Shown piece after piece: positions 16,205-23,654 of a DNA stretch of 34,451 bases. The notes under the pieces were generated by a model that worked only from the letters and a program-made list of their open reading frames with translations, made no database searches and was not told the DNA's origin. The position numbers and the translations under genes were made by a program. Within the stretch, counting starts at the first letter, position 1, and every line of letters begins with the position of its first letter. Origin of the DNA: Frankia sp. QA3 (GTDB lineage Bacteria > Actinomycetota > Actinomycetes > Frankiales > Frankiaceae). The stretch spans positions 6,757,919-6,792,369 of the forward strand of contig NZ_CM001489.1 in the NCBI RefSeq assembly GCF_000262465.1, given 5' to 3'.

Positions 16205-16749
16205 GGGCCCGGGCGACGGTCGCCGTGCTGGTCGCGGCCTGCCTGTTCTATCTCGGCCTGATCGGCTGGCGCGGCGTCGTCCTGCTCGGCGACGATCGCT
16301 GGGCCGCCCGCGGGCTCGGCGCCGGGGTGCTGCTCCTGCCCGTGGTCGGGCTCATCGTCATCGCGCGCGAGCTGCGGTTCGGTCGCGAGAGCGGCCGCCT
16401 CGCCGGCCTGCTGGAGGCGAGGGCGGTCGCCGGCACCGAGATCGGCATCAAGATCGGCACAGAGGAGGGCGGCGCCCAGGCCGGCGCGATGGGCGGGGCC
16501 GGCGCGATGGGCGGGGCGGGTGAGCCGGTCGAGGCCGGCGAGCCGGTGTTGGTCCGCCGGCCCTCGGGGCGCATCGACCGGGCCTCGGCCGACGCCGTGT
16601 TCGCGCGGCGGCGGGCCGAGGTGGAGGCGGACCCCGGCGACTGGCGGCGCTGGTACCGGCTCGCCGTCTCCTACGGCGACGCCGGCGACACCCGGCGGGG
16701 ACGCGCCGCGATGCGGCACGCCATCGCCCTCCAGCGCGACCCTCGGTGA
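16201..16749 (+). CDS. Small membrane protein with TPR-like C-terminus
   Basis: A 182-residue protein starting at GTG 16201, overlapping the previous stop by four bases. Two membrane segments are visible: about residues 5-24 (VAVLVAACLFYLGLIGW) and about 37-57 (LGAGVLLLPVVGLIVIA). A Gly/Ala-rich stretch with a duplicated GAMGGA follows. The last 50 residues (RAEVEADPGDWRRWYRLAVSYG, then AMRHAIALQRDPR) look like a single tetratricopeptide-type helix pair. I do not recognise the family. The operon position suggests that it anchors or partners the Hsp70/J-like pair at the membrane; that is an inference. Confidence 0.75.
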   Translation: MRARATVAVLVAACLFYLGLIGWRGVVLLGDDRWAARGLGAGVLLLPVVGLIVIARELRFGRESGRLAGLLEARAVAGTEIGIKIGTEEGGAQAGAMGGAGAMGGAGEPVEAGEPVLVRRPSGRIDRASADAVFARRRAEVEADPGDWRRWYRLAVSYGDAGDTRRGRAAMRHAIALQRDPR

Positions 16750-17324
16750 CCGGCCGGCCCGGGCCGGGCCCAGGGAATCGGCATGGAAGTGGCCGCGGGA
16801 TTGCCCGCAGGCTCGGCTTGCGACACCCGGGCCATCTGCCAGGCTGGACGGCGGCCGTTTACTCACTGAATGCGAACGGTTCCGGCCGGGGCCATTGACT
16901 ACTCGCGCGATGCGATCAGGCGCCGACCCAGATCGCGGATTTCCTGGTATCGGGGTGACGTTGGGGGAGGGGTGGTGTACTAACCAGTCGGCGGCCTGTG
17001 TACCATGCCCAGAGGTCGGTGTAGCCGGCTGTCTAGACTACTGGGGGGTAGTGCTGTGGTGGTGTCACGCGGCCTTTCGTGGCCGGTCCGGCAGTGGCTA
17101 TGCTGACCGTCCGGGCGGACCAGCGGCCGCGGTGATCCCTCGATTCCGGACGATCTGACGTCCGGTTTCCCGGCCTCCCCACCTGCCCAGGCGGCGCCGT
17201 CCCATCCGCTGCGCCGCCCTTCTGCCTGGCTCTCGGGATGCGTCCGTCCGCGCCGCCGCCCGTCCCACGGCGGTAGGTGGGCACTTTCCAGGGTCCTCGA
17301 TGTTCAGATCCGGGAGCACTCGAC
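16750..17324. other. Intergenic region before the sugar-nucleotide genes
   Basis: No gene is supported in these 575 bp. A 14-bp GC palindrome (16754-16767) just after the membrane-protein stop may be part of a terminator. The part 16850-17110 is visibly less GC-rich than the rest of the window and probably holds the promoter for the next gene. One weak candidate is GTGACG (16955) and TACTAA (16978) with a 17-bp spacer. An open frame continues through much of the region but has no recognisable product. Confidence 0.5.
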
Positions 17325-18275
17325 GTGCGTGCGATAGTGACCGGCGGCGCCGGTTTCCTCGGCAGTCATCTCTGTGAGCGTCTGCTCGGCGACGGCTACG
17401 AGGTCATCTGCTTCGACAACTTCCTCACCGGCCGGCCGGACAACGTCGAGCACCTGCTCGTCGATCCCCGTTTCCGTCTGGTCAACCGGAACGTGAACGA
17501 CTTCATTTATGTTTCCGGCCCGGTCGACGTCGTGCTGCACTTCGCCTCCCCGGCATCGCCTCTTGATTACTACGAGCTGCCGATCGAGACGCTCAAGGTC
17601 GGCTCGCTCGGCACGTTCCACGCCCTGGGCCTCGCCCGGGAGAAGCGCGCTCGATTCCTGCTCGCCTCCACCTCCGAGTCCTACGGGGACCCGCAGGTCA
17701 ATCCGCAGCCGGAGACCTACTGGGGCAACGTGAACCCGGTCGGCCCGCGCAGCGTCTACGACGAGGCGAAGCGTTTCGCCGAGGCCGTGACGATGGCCTA
17801 CCGCCGCAAGCACGGCGTCGACACGGCGATCGTGCGGATCTTCAACACCTACGGCCCCCGGATGCGGGTGGACGACGGGCGCGCCATCCCCGCCTTCGTC
17901 TCTCAGGCGCTGCGCGGGGAGCCCATCACCGTCGCCGGCGACGGCTCGCAGACCCGCTCCATCTGCTACGTCGACGACCTGATCGACGGGATCGTCCGGC
18001 TGCTGCACTCGGACCTCCCCGGCCCGGTGAACATCGGCAACCCGCACGAGATGTCGATCCTCGACACGGCGAAGCTCGTGCGCGACCTGTGCGGGTCGAC
18101 GGCGCCGATCACCTTTGTCCCCCGGCCCCAGGACGATCCCTCCGTGCGCCAGCCGGACATCACCATCGCCCGCACCAGGCTCGGCTGGGAGCCGAAGACG
18201 AGCCTGCACGAGGGCCTGACCCGCACGATCTCCTGGTTCGCCGGCCAGCTCCCCGAGAGCCGCCAGGTCGCCTGA
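17325..18275 (+). CDS. UDP-glucuronate decarboxylase-type NAD-dependent epimerase
   Basis: An extended short-chain dehydrogenase of 316 residues. The N-terminus VRAIVTGGAGFLGSHLCERLL carries the NAD-binding GxxGxxG. LHFASPASPLDYYELPIETL, LASTSESYGDP, the catalytic pair Tyr145/Lys149 in SVYDEAKRFAE and IFNTYGPRMRVDDGRA match UDP-xylose synthases (UXS), which decarboxylate UDP-glucuronate. dTDP-glucose 4,6-dehydratase is a less likely alternative. GTG 17325 is chosen because GGGAG (17312-17316) precedes it and it starts right at the fold. Together with the dehydrogenase encoded 1.7 kb downstream it would make UDP-xylose. Confidence 0.88.
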   Translation: MRAIVTGGAGFLGSHLCERLLGDGYEVICFDNFLTGRPDNVEHLLVDPRFRLVNRNVNDFIYVSGPVDVVLHFASPASPLDYYELPIETLKVGSLGTFHALGLAREKRARFLLASTSESYGDPQVNPQPETYWGNVNPVGPRSVYDEAKRFAEAVTMAYRRKHGVDTAIVRIFNTYGPRMRVDDGRAIPAFVSQALRGEPITVAGDGSQTRSICYVDDLIDGIVRLLHSDLPGPVNIGNPHEMSILDTAKLVRDLCGSTAPITFVPRPQDDPSVRQPDITIARTRLGWEPKTSLHEGLTRTISWFAGQLPESRQVA

Positions 18276-18841
18276 GCCCGCGGCGCGCTCCGTCGGCGCC
18301 CCGGGCGGACACAGTCCGTACCTGGCTTCGGTGGCGGCGCCGCCCGAGGTCGCGGCCGGTATCCGTGCGGCCGCGTCACCGCTGGGGAGGTCGATTGGGG
18401 ATGGCGACCAAGGCGCCGCGTGTCCTCCTTCCGGCCGCGGTCGACCGTCCGGCCGCGGTCGACGCGGTGCCGGTCCCGGCCCGCGCCACGACCCCCGCGT
18501 CCGGGATCGGGATCGGCCGGTTGCCGGTTCCCCGGGATCACCGGCGCGGCTCGGGGCGCGGGCCACGTGTGCGGGTTGCCGGGGATCCGGGCCCGCGGCG
18601 TTTCCGCGCGCGACACTCCCGAAACCGTTCGCCCACGTTGTCGTCCCGAATGGTGCCGGCCGGCTGGAGAACCGGCCGGTCGGCCCGAACGCCCGCATGC
18701 CGGCGTCGCCAGCGGCGCCCGGTCGAACCCGAGTGCGGGGCGGTGACCGTGCGACCTGGGGGTTATGTTCTCCTGTGCCTGTTGTCCGCGGCCTCCTGCG
18801 TTCTGGCGCCCCTCGAGCTGTCCTTCGCGAACGAGGGTTGT
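18276..18841. other. Intergenic region before galE
   Basis: No gene is firmly supported. It holds an 18-bp-period direct repeat (tccggccgcggtcgac at 18430-18445 and 18448-18463), an 8-bp GC hairpin (18656-18663 with 18672-18679), a possible 37-residue ORF near its end and, after it, the 16-bp repeat array. A TATGTT hexamer at 18764-18769 could be a -10 element. Confidence 0.45.
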
Positions 18842-18856
18842 CCGAGTCGACGGTGA
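18743..18856 (+). CDS. Possible 37-residue signal-peptide-like ORF
   Basis: The GTG at 18743 opens a short frame, VTVRPGGYVLLCLLSAASC and VLAPLELSFANEGCPSRR, with a hydrophobic core. It ends inside the first repeat unit before galE. A hydrophobic stretch can arise by chance and no ribosome-binding site is clear, so this may be nothing. Confidence 0.2.
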   Translation: MTVRPGGYVLLCLLSAASCVLAPLELSFANEGCPSRR

Positions 18857-18921
18857 GCCGAGTTGACGGTGAGCCGAGTTGACGGTGAGCCGAGTTGGCG
18901 AAGAGCCGAGTTGACGAAGAG
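18842..18921 (+). repeat. Five 16-bp tandem repeats before galE
   Basis: Consensus ccgagttgacggtgag. Units begin at 18842, 18858, 18874, 18890 and 18906; the second and third are identical, and the others differ by one to three bases. Most units contain TTGACG, a good -35-like hexamer. The array ends 18 bp before the galE ATG, so copy number could affect expression. Confidence 0.92.
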
Positions 18922-18939
18922 GAACTGGATGGCCGAGCT

Positions 18940-20007
18940 ATGACGTCGACAGACCGGACCGGGACCGTCCTGGTGACCGGGGCCGCGGGATTCATCGGTT
19001 CGCACACCTGTGTCGACCTCCTCGCGGCGGGGCACCGGGTGGTGGGCGTGGACAACTTCGTCAACAGTTCGCCACGGGCCCTGGACCGGTTGCGAAAGGT
19101 CGCCGACCGGGACCTCGACTTCGTCCGGCTCGACGTGCGCGACCGAACGGCTCTTGGCGAGGTGTTCCGCCGCTGGCCGATCGACTCGGTGATCCACTTC
19201 GCCGCGCGCAAAGCGGTGGGTGAGTCGGTCGAGATGCCGCTGGAGTACTACGACACCAACGTCAACGCGACGCTGGGCCTGGTTAGCGTCATGGCCGAGC
19301 ACGGCGTGCGCCGACTGGTCTTCTCATCGTCCTGCTCCATCTACGGCACGGTCGACACGGTGCCGATCACCGAGGACACCCCGGCCCGGCCGACCAACCC
19401 GTACTCGCGCACCAAGTGGATGTGCGAGCAGATCCTTGCCGACGTCTGCGCCCGCGACCCGGCCTGGCACGTCATCTCGCTGCGGTACTTCAATCCCACC
19501 GGGGCGCACGAGTCGGGCCTGCTCGGCGAGGATCCCCGCGGGGTACCGAACAACGTCATGCCCTACCTCGCCCAGGTGGCGGTCGGCCGGCGCGCCGAGC
19601 TGTCCATCTTCGGCGACGACTACCCCACGCCCGACGGCACCGGGGTGCGCGACTACATCCACGTGGTCGACCTGGCCGAGGGCCATCGCCTGGCCCTCGA
19701 TCACCTCGATGACCAGTCGGGACACCGGGTCATCAACCTGGGAACCGGCGCCGGGACGTCCGTGCGGGAGCTGCACGCGGCCTTCTCCGCCGCCTGCGGC
19801 CGGGATCTTCCCTGTCGCGTCGTGGCGCGGCGGTCGGGGGACGTCGCCGCGCTGGTCGCCGACGCCACGCTCGCCCGCGAGGCACTCGGCTGGACCGCCC
19901 GCCGCAGCGTCGCGGACATGTGCCGGGACGCCTGGCAGTTCCAGCGCCTCAATCCAGGGGGGTACGACGATGAAGGGGAGCCTGATGAGCACGTCGGACA
20001 GCGATGA
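18940..20007 (+). CDS. galE: UDP-glucose 4-epimerase
   Basis: GalE interconverts UDP-glucose and UDP-galactose with bound NAD. Evidence: VLVTGAAGFIGSHTCVDLL, VGVDNFVNSS, FAARKAVGESVEMPLEYYD, FSSSCSIYG, the catalytic Tyr155-x3-Lys in NPYSRTKWMCE, LRYFNPTGAHESG, NNVMPYLAQVAVGRR and DGTGVRDYIHVVDLAEGH. The 355-residue length is typical. ATG 18940 is the first in-frame start near the fold; its ribosome-binding site is weak. The 3' end overlaps the start of the dehydrogenase gene. Activity on other sugars (UDP-GlcNAc, UDP-xylose) cannot be excluded. Confidence 0.94.
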   Translation: MTSTDRTGTVLVTGAAGFIGSHTCVDLLAAGHRVVGVDNFVNSSPRALDRLRKVADRDLDFVRLDVRDRTALGEVFRRWPIDSVIHFAARKAVGESVEMPLEYYDTNVNATLGLVSVMAEHGVRRLVFSSSCSIYGTVDTVPITEDTPARPTNPYSRTKWMCEQILADVCARDPAWHVISLRYFNPTGAHESGLLGEDPRGVPNNVMPYLAQVAVGRRAELSIFGDDYPTPDGTGVRDYIHVVDLAEGHRLALDHLDDQSGHRVINLGTGAGTSVRELHAAFSAACGRDLPCRVVARRSGDVAALVADATLAREALGWTARRSVADMCRDAWQFQRLNPGGYDDEGEPDEHVGQR

Positions 20008-21541
20008 GGACGCGGCGGCGTCGGGCACCGGGCTCCGCCCGCGGCTGACGGTCATCGGAACCGGCTATCTCGGCGCCACGCACGCGGTCTGCATGGCCGA
20101 GCTGGGTTTCGAGGTGCTTGCCGTCGACGTCGACCACTCGAAGATCTCCCGGCTCTCCGCGGGCGAGATCCCGTTCTTCGAGCCCGATCTCGCCGATCTG
20201 CTGCGGGCGAACCTCGCGACCGGCCGGCTGCGGTTCACGACCTCCTTCGAGGAGATCGCCGAGTTCGGCGACGTGCACTTCGTCTGCGTCGGCACGCCGC
20301 AGCGTCCCGACGGCTACGGGGCGGATCTCAGCCATCTCAACGCGGCCATCGAGCGGTTGGCGCCCATGCTGACCAGGCCGTGCCTGGTGGTCGGCAAGTC
20401 CACCGTCCCGGCCGGCACGGCCGCCGGCATCGCCCGCGCCCTCGCCCGGCTCGCCCCGGCGAATCATTCGGCCGCAGCGACGGCGGATGCCGGGGCGGAC
20501 GCCGAGACCGATGCCGACATCGTCCCCGACCTCGCCGGCGTCCAGCTTGCCTGGAACCCGGAGTTCCTGCGTGAGGGCTTCGCCGTCGCCGACACCCTGC
20601 ATCCCGACCGGCTCGTGTTCGGGGTCGCCTCGCCCGCCGCCGAGGGGGCGCTGCGGGCGGCCTTCGCCCCGGTGATCGCCCAGGGCGTGCCCGTGATCGT
20701 GACCGACTACGCGACTGCGGAGCTCGTCAAGACCGCGGCGAACTCCTTCCTCGCGACGAAGATCTCCTTCATCAACGCGATGGCGGAGGTGTGCGAGGCC
20801 GTCGACGCCGACGTGCTCACCCTGGCCGAGGCGCTGTCCCACGACGTCCGCATCGGCGGCAACTTCCTGCGCCCCGGCGTCGGGTTCGGTGGCGGCTGCC
20901 TGCCCAAGGACATCCGGGCCTTCCAGGCGCGTGCCGATGAGCTCGGCGTCGGCGTCGCACTGCGGTTCCTGCGCGAGATCGACGAGATCAACAACCGGCG
21001 CCGGGACCGGGTCGTCGACCTGGTCTCCGCGGCGCTCGACGGCACGCTGGCGCATCGGCGACTGCTCGTGCTCGGCGCCGCCTTCAAACCCAACTCCGAC
21101 GACGTGCGCGACTCGCCGGCGCTCGCCGTCGCGGACCTGCTGGCTCGCACCGGCGCCGACGTGACGGTCGTCGACCCGGTGGCGACCCCCAACGCGCGGC
21201 GCGCCCTGCCCGGCGTCACCTACAGCGAGACCGTCGAGGACGTGGCCGCGGACGCCGACGCCGTCGTGCTGCTCACCGAGTGGCGCCAGTTCGCCGAGCT
21301 CGACCCGGCCCGGCTCGGCCAGCTCGTCCGCCGCAAGCTGGTCATCGACGCCCGGCACGCCCTCGACGGGGACCGGTGGCGCCAGGCCGGCTGGGTCTAC
21401 CTGGCCCCGGGACGGCCGACGGGTGTCATTCCCAGCCCGGTGCCGGAGCAGCGGCCGCGGTTCGGGCTGCCCGCCGCGACCGGCCCGGACGCCGCCGCCC
21501 GCGACGCGGAGATCGAGGCGCCGGTGGGGCGCCGGTCCTGA
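19985..21541 (+). CDS. ugd: UDP-glucose 6-dehydrogenase
   Basis: Oxidises UDP-glucose to UDP-glucuronate with two NAD+. Motifs: LTVIGTGYLGATHAVCMAELG, VGTPQRPDGYGADL, GKSTVPAGTA, WNPEFLREGFAV, ELVKTAANSFLATKISFINA, the catalytic Cys305 in GVGFGGGCLPKDIRA, and LGAAFKPNSDDVRDSPA. Length 518 residues, longer than many (about 440). Part of the excess is an Ala/Asp-rich insert before NPEFLREG (near bases 20460-20540) and a C-terminal tail. ATG 19985 has AAGGGGAG before it; ATG 19970 preceded by AGGGGGG is an alternative. Either way it overlaps galE, implying coupling. A strong hairpin follows. Confidence 0.94.
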   Translation: MSTSDSDEDAAASGTGLRPRLTVIGTGYLGATHAVCMAELGFEVLAVDVDHSKISRLSAGEIPFFEPDLADLLRANLATGRLRFTTSFEEIAEFGDVHFVCVGTPQRPDGYGADLSHLNAAIERLAPMLTRPCLVVGKSTVPAGTAAGIARALARLAPANHSAAATADAGADAETDADIVPDLAGVQLAWNPEFLREGFAVADTLHPDRLVFGVASPAAEGALRAAFAPVIAQGVPVIVTDYATAELVKTAANSFLATKISFINAMAEVCEAVDADVLTLAEALSHDVRIGGNFLRPGVGFGGGCLPKDIRAFQARADELGVGVALRFLREIDEINNRRRDRVVDLVSAALDGTLAHRRLLVLGAAFKPNSDDVRDSPALAVADLLARTGADVTVVDPVATPNARRALPGVTYSETVEDVAADADAVVLLTEWRQFAELDPARLGQLVRRKLVIDARHALDGDRWRQAGWVYLAPGRPTGVIPSPVPEQRPRFGLPAATGPDAAARDAEIEAPVGRRS

Positions 21542-21555
21542 CCGGCGCGGGTGCG

Positions 21556-21606
21556 CGTCCCGGCGGGACGGGGCCTGATGGAGCGGGGCTCCGTCCCGCC
21601 GGGACG
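21556..21606 (+). terminator. Strong hairpin after ugd
   Basis: cgtcccggcgggacgg (21556-21571) and its exact complement (21591-21606) form a perfect 16-bp stem, extendable by four inner pairs including one G-U. It lies 15 bp after the ugd stop and before the hisS leader. No T-run follows. Confidence 0.72.
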
Positions 21607-21627
21607 GTCCGGGGGTGATCCACGAGG

Positions 21628-21640
21628 TAGGGTGCAACGC
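21628..21640 (+). promoter_or_regulatory. Candidate promoter for the hisS leader ORF
   Basis: TAGGGT (21628-21633) lies exactly 7 nt before an ATG that opens an eight-codon ORF. The spacing equals that of other putative leaderless starts in the window. No good -35 is seen. Confidence 0.4.
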
Positions 21641-21667
21641 ATGCGTCGTCTCTCTCGACATCGGTGA
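21641..21667 (+). CDS. Possible leader peptide MRRLSRHR upstream of hisS
   Basis: ATG at 21641, stop TGA at 21665-21667: eight residues with four arginines and a penultimate-but-one histidine coded by CAT, unusual in a genome that prefers CAC. It would be leaderless. A small hairpin (ggacgg 21700-21705 with ccgtcc 21713-21718) lies between it and hisS. A role in sensing tRNA-His charging is speculative. Confidence 0.3.
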   Translation: MRRLSRHR

Positions 21668-21748
21668 GCCCCGCCCGGCGTCGCGGTCGGCCGCGCCCGG
21701 GACGGCAGGTGCCCGTCCGTTCGAGATCGATGAGGAGACTCCCCGGCG

Positions 21749-23071
21749 ATGAGTGACGCGCCGATCGTCCGCCCCCTGCCCGTCAGCGGTTTCCCGGAGT
21801 GGCTGCCCGAGGTCCGGATCGTCGAGCAGCACTGGCTCGACACGATCCGGGCGACCTTCGAGCGTTACGGCTTCTGCTCGGTGGAGACCCCCTCGGTCGA
21901 GGCGCTGGACGTGCTCACCGCGAAGGGGGAGACCTCCCAGGAGGTCTACACGCTGCGCCGCCTGCAGGCCGACGCCGACGATGACAGCGCCCGCCTCGGC
22001 CTGCACTTCGACCTGACCGTGCCGTTCGCCCGGTACGTGGCCGCGCACTTCAACGAACTCGTCTTCCCGTTCAAGCGCTACCAGATGCAGCGGGTGTGGC
22101 GCGGCGAGCGGCCGCAGGAGGGCCGCTTCCGCGAGTTCACCCAGTGCGACATCGACGTCATCAACGTCGACCGGGTGCCCCTGCACTTCGACGCCGAGCT
22201 GCCCCGGATCGTCCACGAGGTGCTCGGCACCCTGGGCGTCCCGCCCTGGACTCTCAACATCAACAACCGCAAGGTGCTGCAGGGGTTCTACGAGGGGCTG
22301 GGGATCGGCGATCCGCTCGCGGTCATCCGGATCGCCGACAAGATGGACAAGGTCGGCCCCGACGGCGTCGCGAACCTGCTCGCCGCCCAGGCCGGGCTCG
22401 ACGCGGACCAGGTTCGGGCCTGCCTCGATCTCGCCGCGATCCGGGCGACGGGCCCCGGGGTCGTCGACGAGGTGCGCCGCCTGGGCGTGAAGTCGGATCT
22501 GCTCACCGAGGGCCTCGACGAGCTCGCCCAGGTCCTCGACGACCTCGCCGACCTGCCCGCGGGCAGCGTCGTCGCCGACCTGTCGATCGCCCGCGGCCTC
22601 GACTACTACACCGGCACGGTCTACGAGGCGAAGTTCGTCGACTGGCCCGATTTCGGCAGCATCTGTTCCGGCGGCCGATACGAGAACCTGGCCGGCTCGT
22701 TCATCCGCCGCAATCTGCCCGGGGTCGGCATCTCCATCGGCCTGACCCGCATCTTCGCCAAGCTCCTCGCCGAGGGCCTGCTGCCGACCGGCCCGGCGAG
22801 CCCCGCCGACGTGCTCGTGGTCATCCCCACCGCGCAGCGCCGGGCGGCGGCGCTGGCCACCGCGAGCGCGCTGCGCGCCCGCGGGCTGAAGGTCGAGACC
22901 TACCACCAGCCGGACAAGCTCGCCAAGCAGATCCGCTACGCCGCCCGCAAGGGCATCGGCTTCGTCTGGTTCCCCCCCTTCGACGAGGGTCGGGAGCACG
23001 AGGTGAAGAACATGGCGACCGGCGACCAGGCCGCCGCCGATCCCGCCGCCTGGACCCTGCCCTCGTCCTGA
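21749..23071 (+). CDS. hisS: Histidine--tRNA ligase
   Basis: A class II synthetase that charges tRNA-His. It has the catalytic-core segments LHFDLTVPFARYVAAHF, FKRYQMQRVWRGERPQEGRF, REFTQCDIDVINVD, the histidine-binding ARGLDYYTGTVYE, CSGGRYENLAG and GVGISIGLTRIF, then an anticodon-binding domain (DVLVVIPTAQRR ... IRYAARKGIGFVWF). Length is 440 residues. The ATG at 21749 follows GAGGAG (21730-21735) at a long spacing. The sequence differs from the standard actinobacterial HisRS (which has LRPEGTAG) and resembles the type with FDLTVPLARY seen in many proteobacteria. It is not the HisZ regulator, because it keeps the anticodon domain. Confidence 0.92.
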   Translation: MSDAPIVRPLPVSGFPEWLPEVRIVEQHWLDTIRATFERYGFCSVETPSVEALDVLTAKGETSQEVYTLRRLQADADDDSARLGLHFDLTVPFARYVAAHFNELVFPFKRYQMQRVWRGERPQEGRFREFTQCDIDVINVDRVPLHFDAELPRIVHEVLGTLGVPPWTLNINNRKVLQGFYEGLGIGDPLAVIRIADKMDKVGPDGVANLLAAQAGLDADQVRACLDLAAIRATGPGVVDEVRRLGVKSDLLTEGLDELAQVLDDLADLPAGSVVADLSIARGLDYYTGTVYEAKFVDWPDFGSICSGGRYENLAGSFIRRNLPGVGISIGLTRIFAKLLAEGLLPTGPASPADVLVVIPTAQRRAAALATASALRARGLKVETYHQPDKLAKQIRYAARKGIGFVWFPPFDEGREHEVKNMATGDQAAADPAAWTLPSS

Positions 23072-23330
23072 CCGGGGCCTGGTTCTGACCTGCGTCGCGA
23101 CCTGACCCGACCTGGCCTGGCGGCCCCGGTTCGGGCCCCGTCCGGGTGCCGGCCTGCGCGGCTGTGGGTGCGTGCTGCGCGGCTGCGGCGGGTTCCGGAT
23201 GCGCGCGGCGGGTGGGCCGCCGCGCCATCGCGGGGGAGGGCTGCCCGCCGCGGCGTGGCTGGGCGGCCGGGGATTGACGGGGGCGGAGACCCCCGACCGC
23301 GCCAGGCCACGCCGCGCGAGCGGGCACTGC

Positions 23331-23362
23331 GACTCCTCGTCGTTGGGGACTGACGAGGAGTC
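23331..23362 (+). other. 10-bp perfect hairpin between hisS and thyX
   Basis: gactcctcgt (23331-23340) and acgaggagtc (23353-23362) pair exactly around cgttggggactg. It lies about 300 bp from either gene, so neither a terminator nor an operator role is obvious. Confidence 0.45.
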
Positions 23363-23471
23363 CACAACCGGTGTACCACGCCTGCGCCGGCCCCCAATCC
23401 CCGTGCGCCGATCGCGTGACCGGACGGGTAAGTGGGTGCCGACACCGGCCGCGTTGGGCGATTGCTGGCCC

Positions 23472-23511
23472 GCTCGACTGATTGCGGACCGGCTCGGCTG
23501 ATTGCGGACCG
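23472..23511 (+). repeat. Two 20-bp tandem repeats before thyX
   Basis: gctcgactgattgcggaccg is followed directly by a copy with one A/G change. A partial diverged copy (gattgctggcccg) precedes them, so about 2.5 units are present, some 140 bp before the thyX start. Confidence 0.85.
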
Positions 23512-23654
23512 CAGTCCTGGTGCGCGCTCACCCGTCCAGATGCGGATTCGCGAGGTCCGGCGTACGCCGGGGGCCTTGGAGCGTCTACCGTGGTCGCAGT
23601 CCGCGCCGGGGCAAGGGTCGCTCCGGGGTGCCGCGGTGGGTGATGGAGGTGGCA

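Larger units (their letters stand above)
23072..23654. other. Intergenic region between hisS and thyX
   Basis: No gene is supported in about 580 bp. It starts with an inverted repeat (accggggcc at 23071-23079, complement at 23122-23130, long loop) that may end the hisS transcript. There is also a perfect 10-bp hairpin (23331-23340 with 23353-23362, 12-nt loop) and a 20-bp tandem repeat. TACCGT at 23586-23591 is a possible thyX -10 element giving a leader of about 56 nt. Confidence 0.5.

Noticed and set aside
16861..17110. Possible riboswitch in the less GC-rich stretch before the UDP-glucuronate decarboxylase gene
   Set aside because: I tried to match it to known riboswitch cores and found no conserved core or convincing paired elements.
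16520..17158. + frame overlapping the small membrane protein and the gap after it
   Set aside because: Its first half is an out-of-frame reading of the membrane-protein gene, and the rest (from ATG 16909) has no ribosome-binding site, low third-position GC and no recognisable product.
18331..18882. + frame of about 180 codons before galE
   Set aside because: Low-complexity and Arg/Gly/Pro-rich with no homology by eye. It runs through direct repeats and the 16-bp array, as non-coding GC-rich DNA does.
19949..23365. Long - strand frame opposite ugd and hisS
   Set aside because: Same shadow pattern; both + strand genes have clear catalytic motifs.
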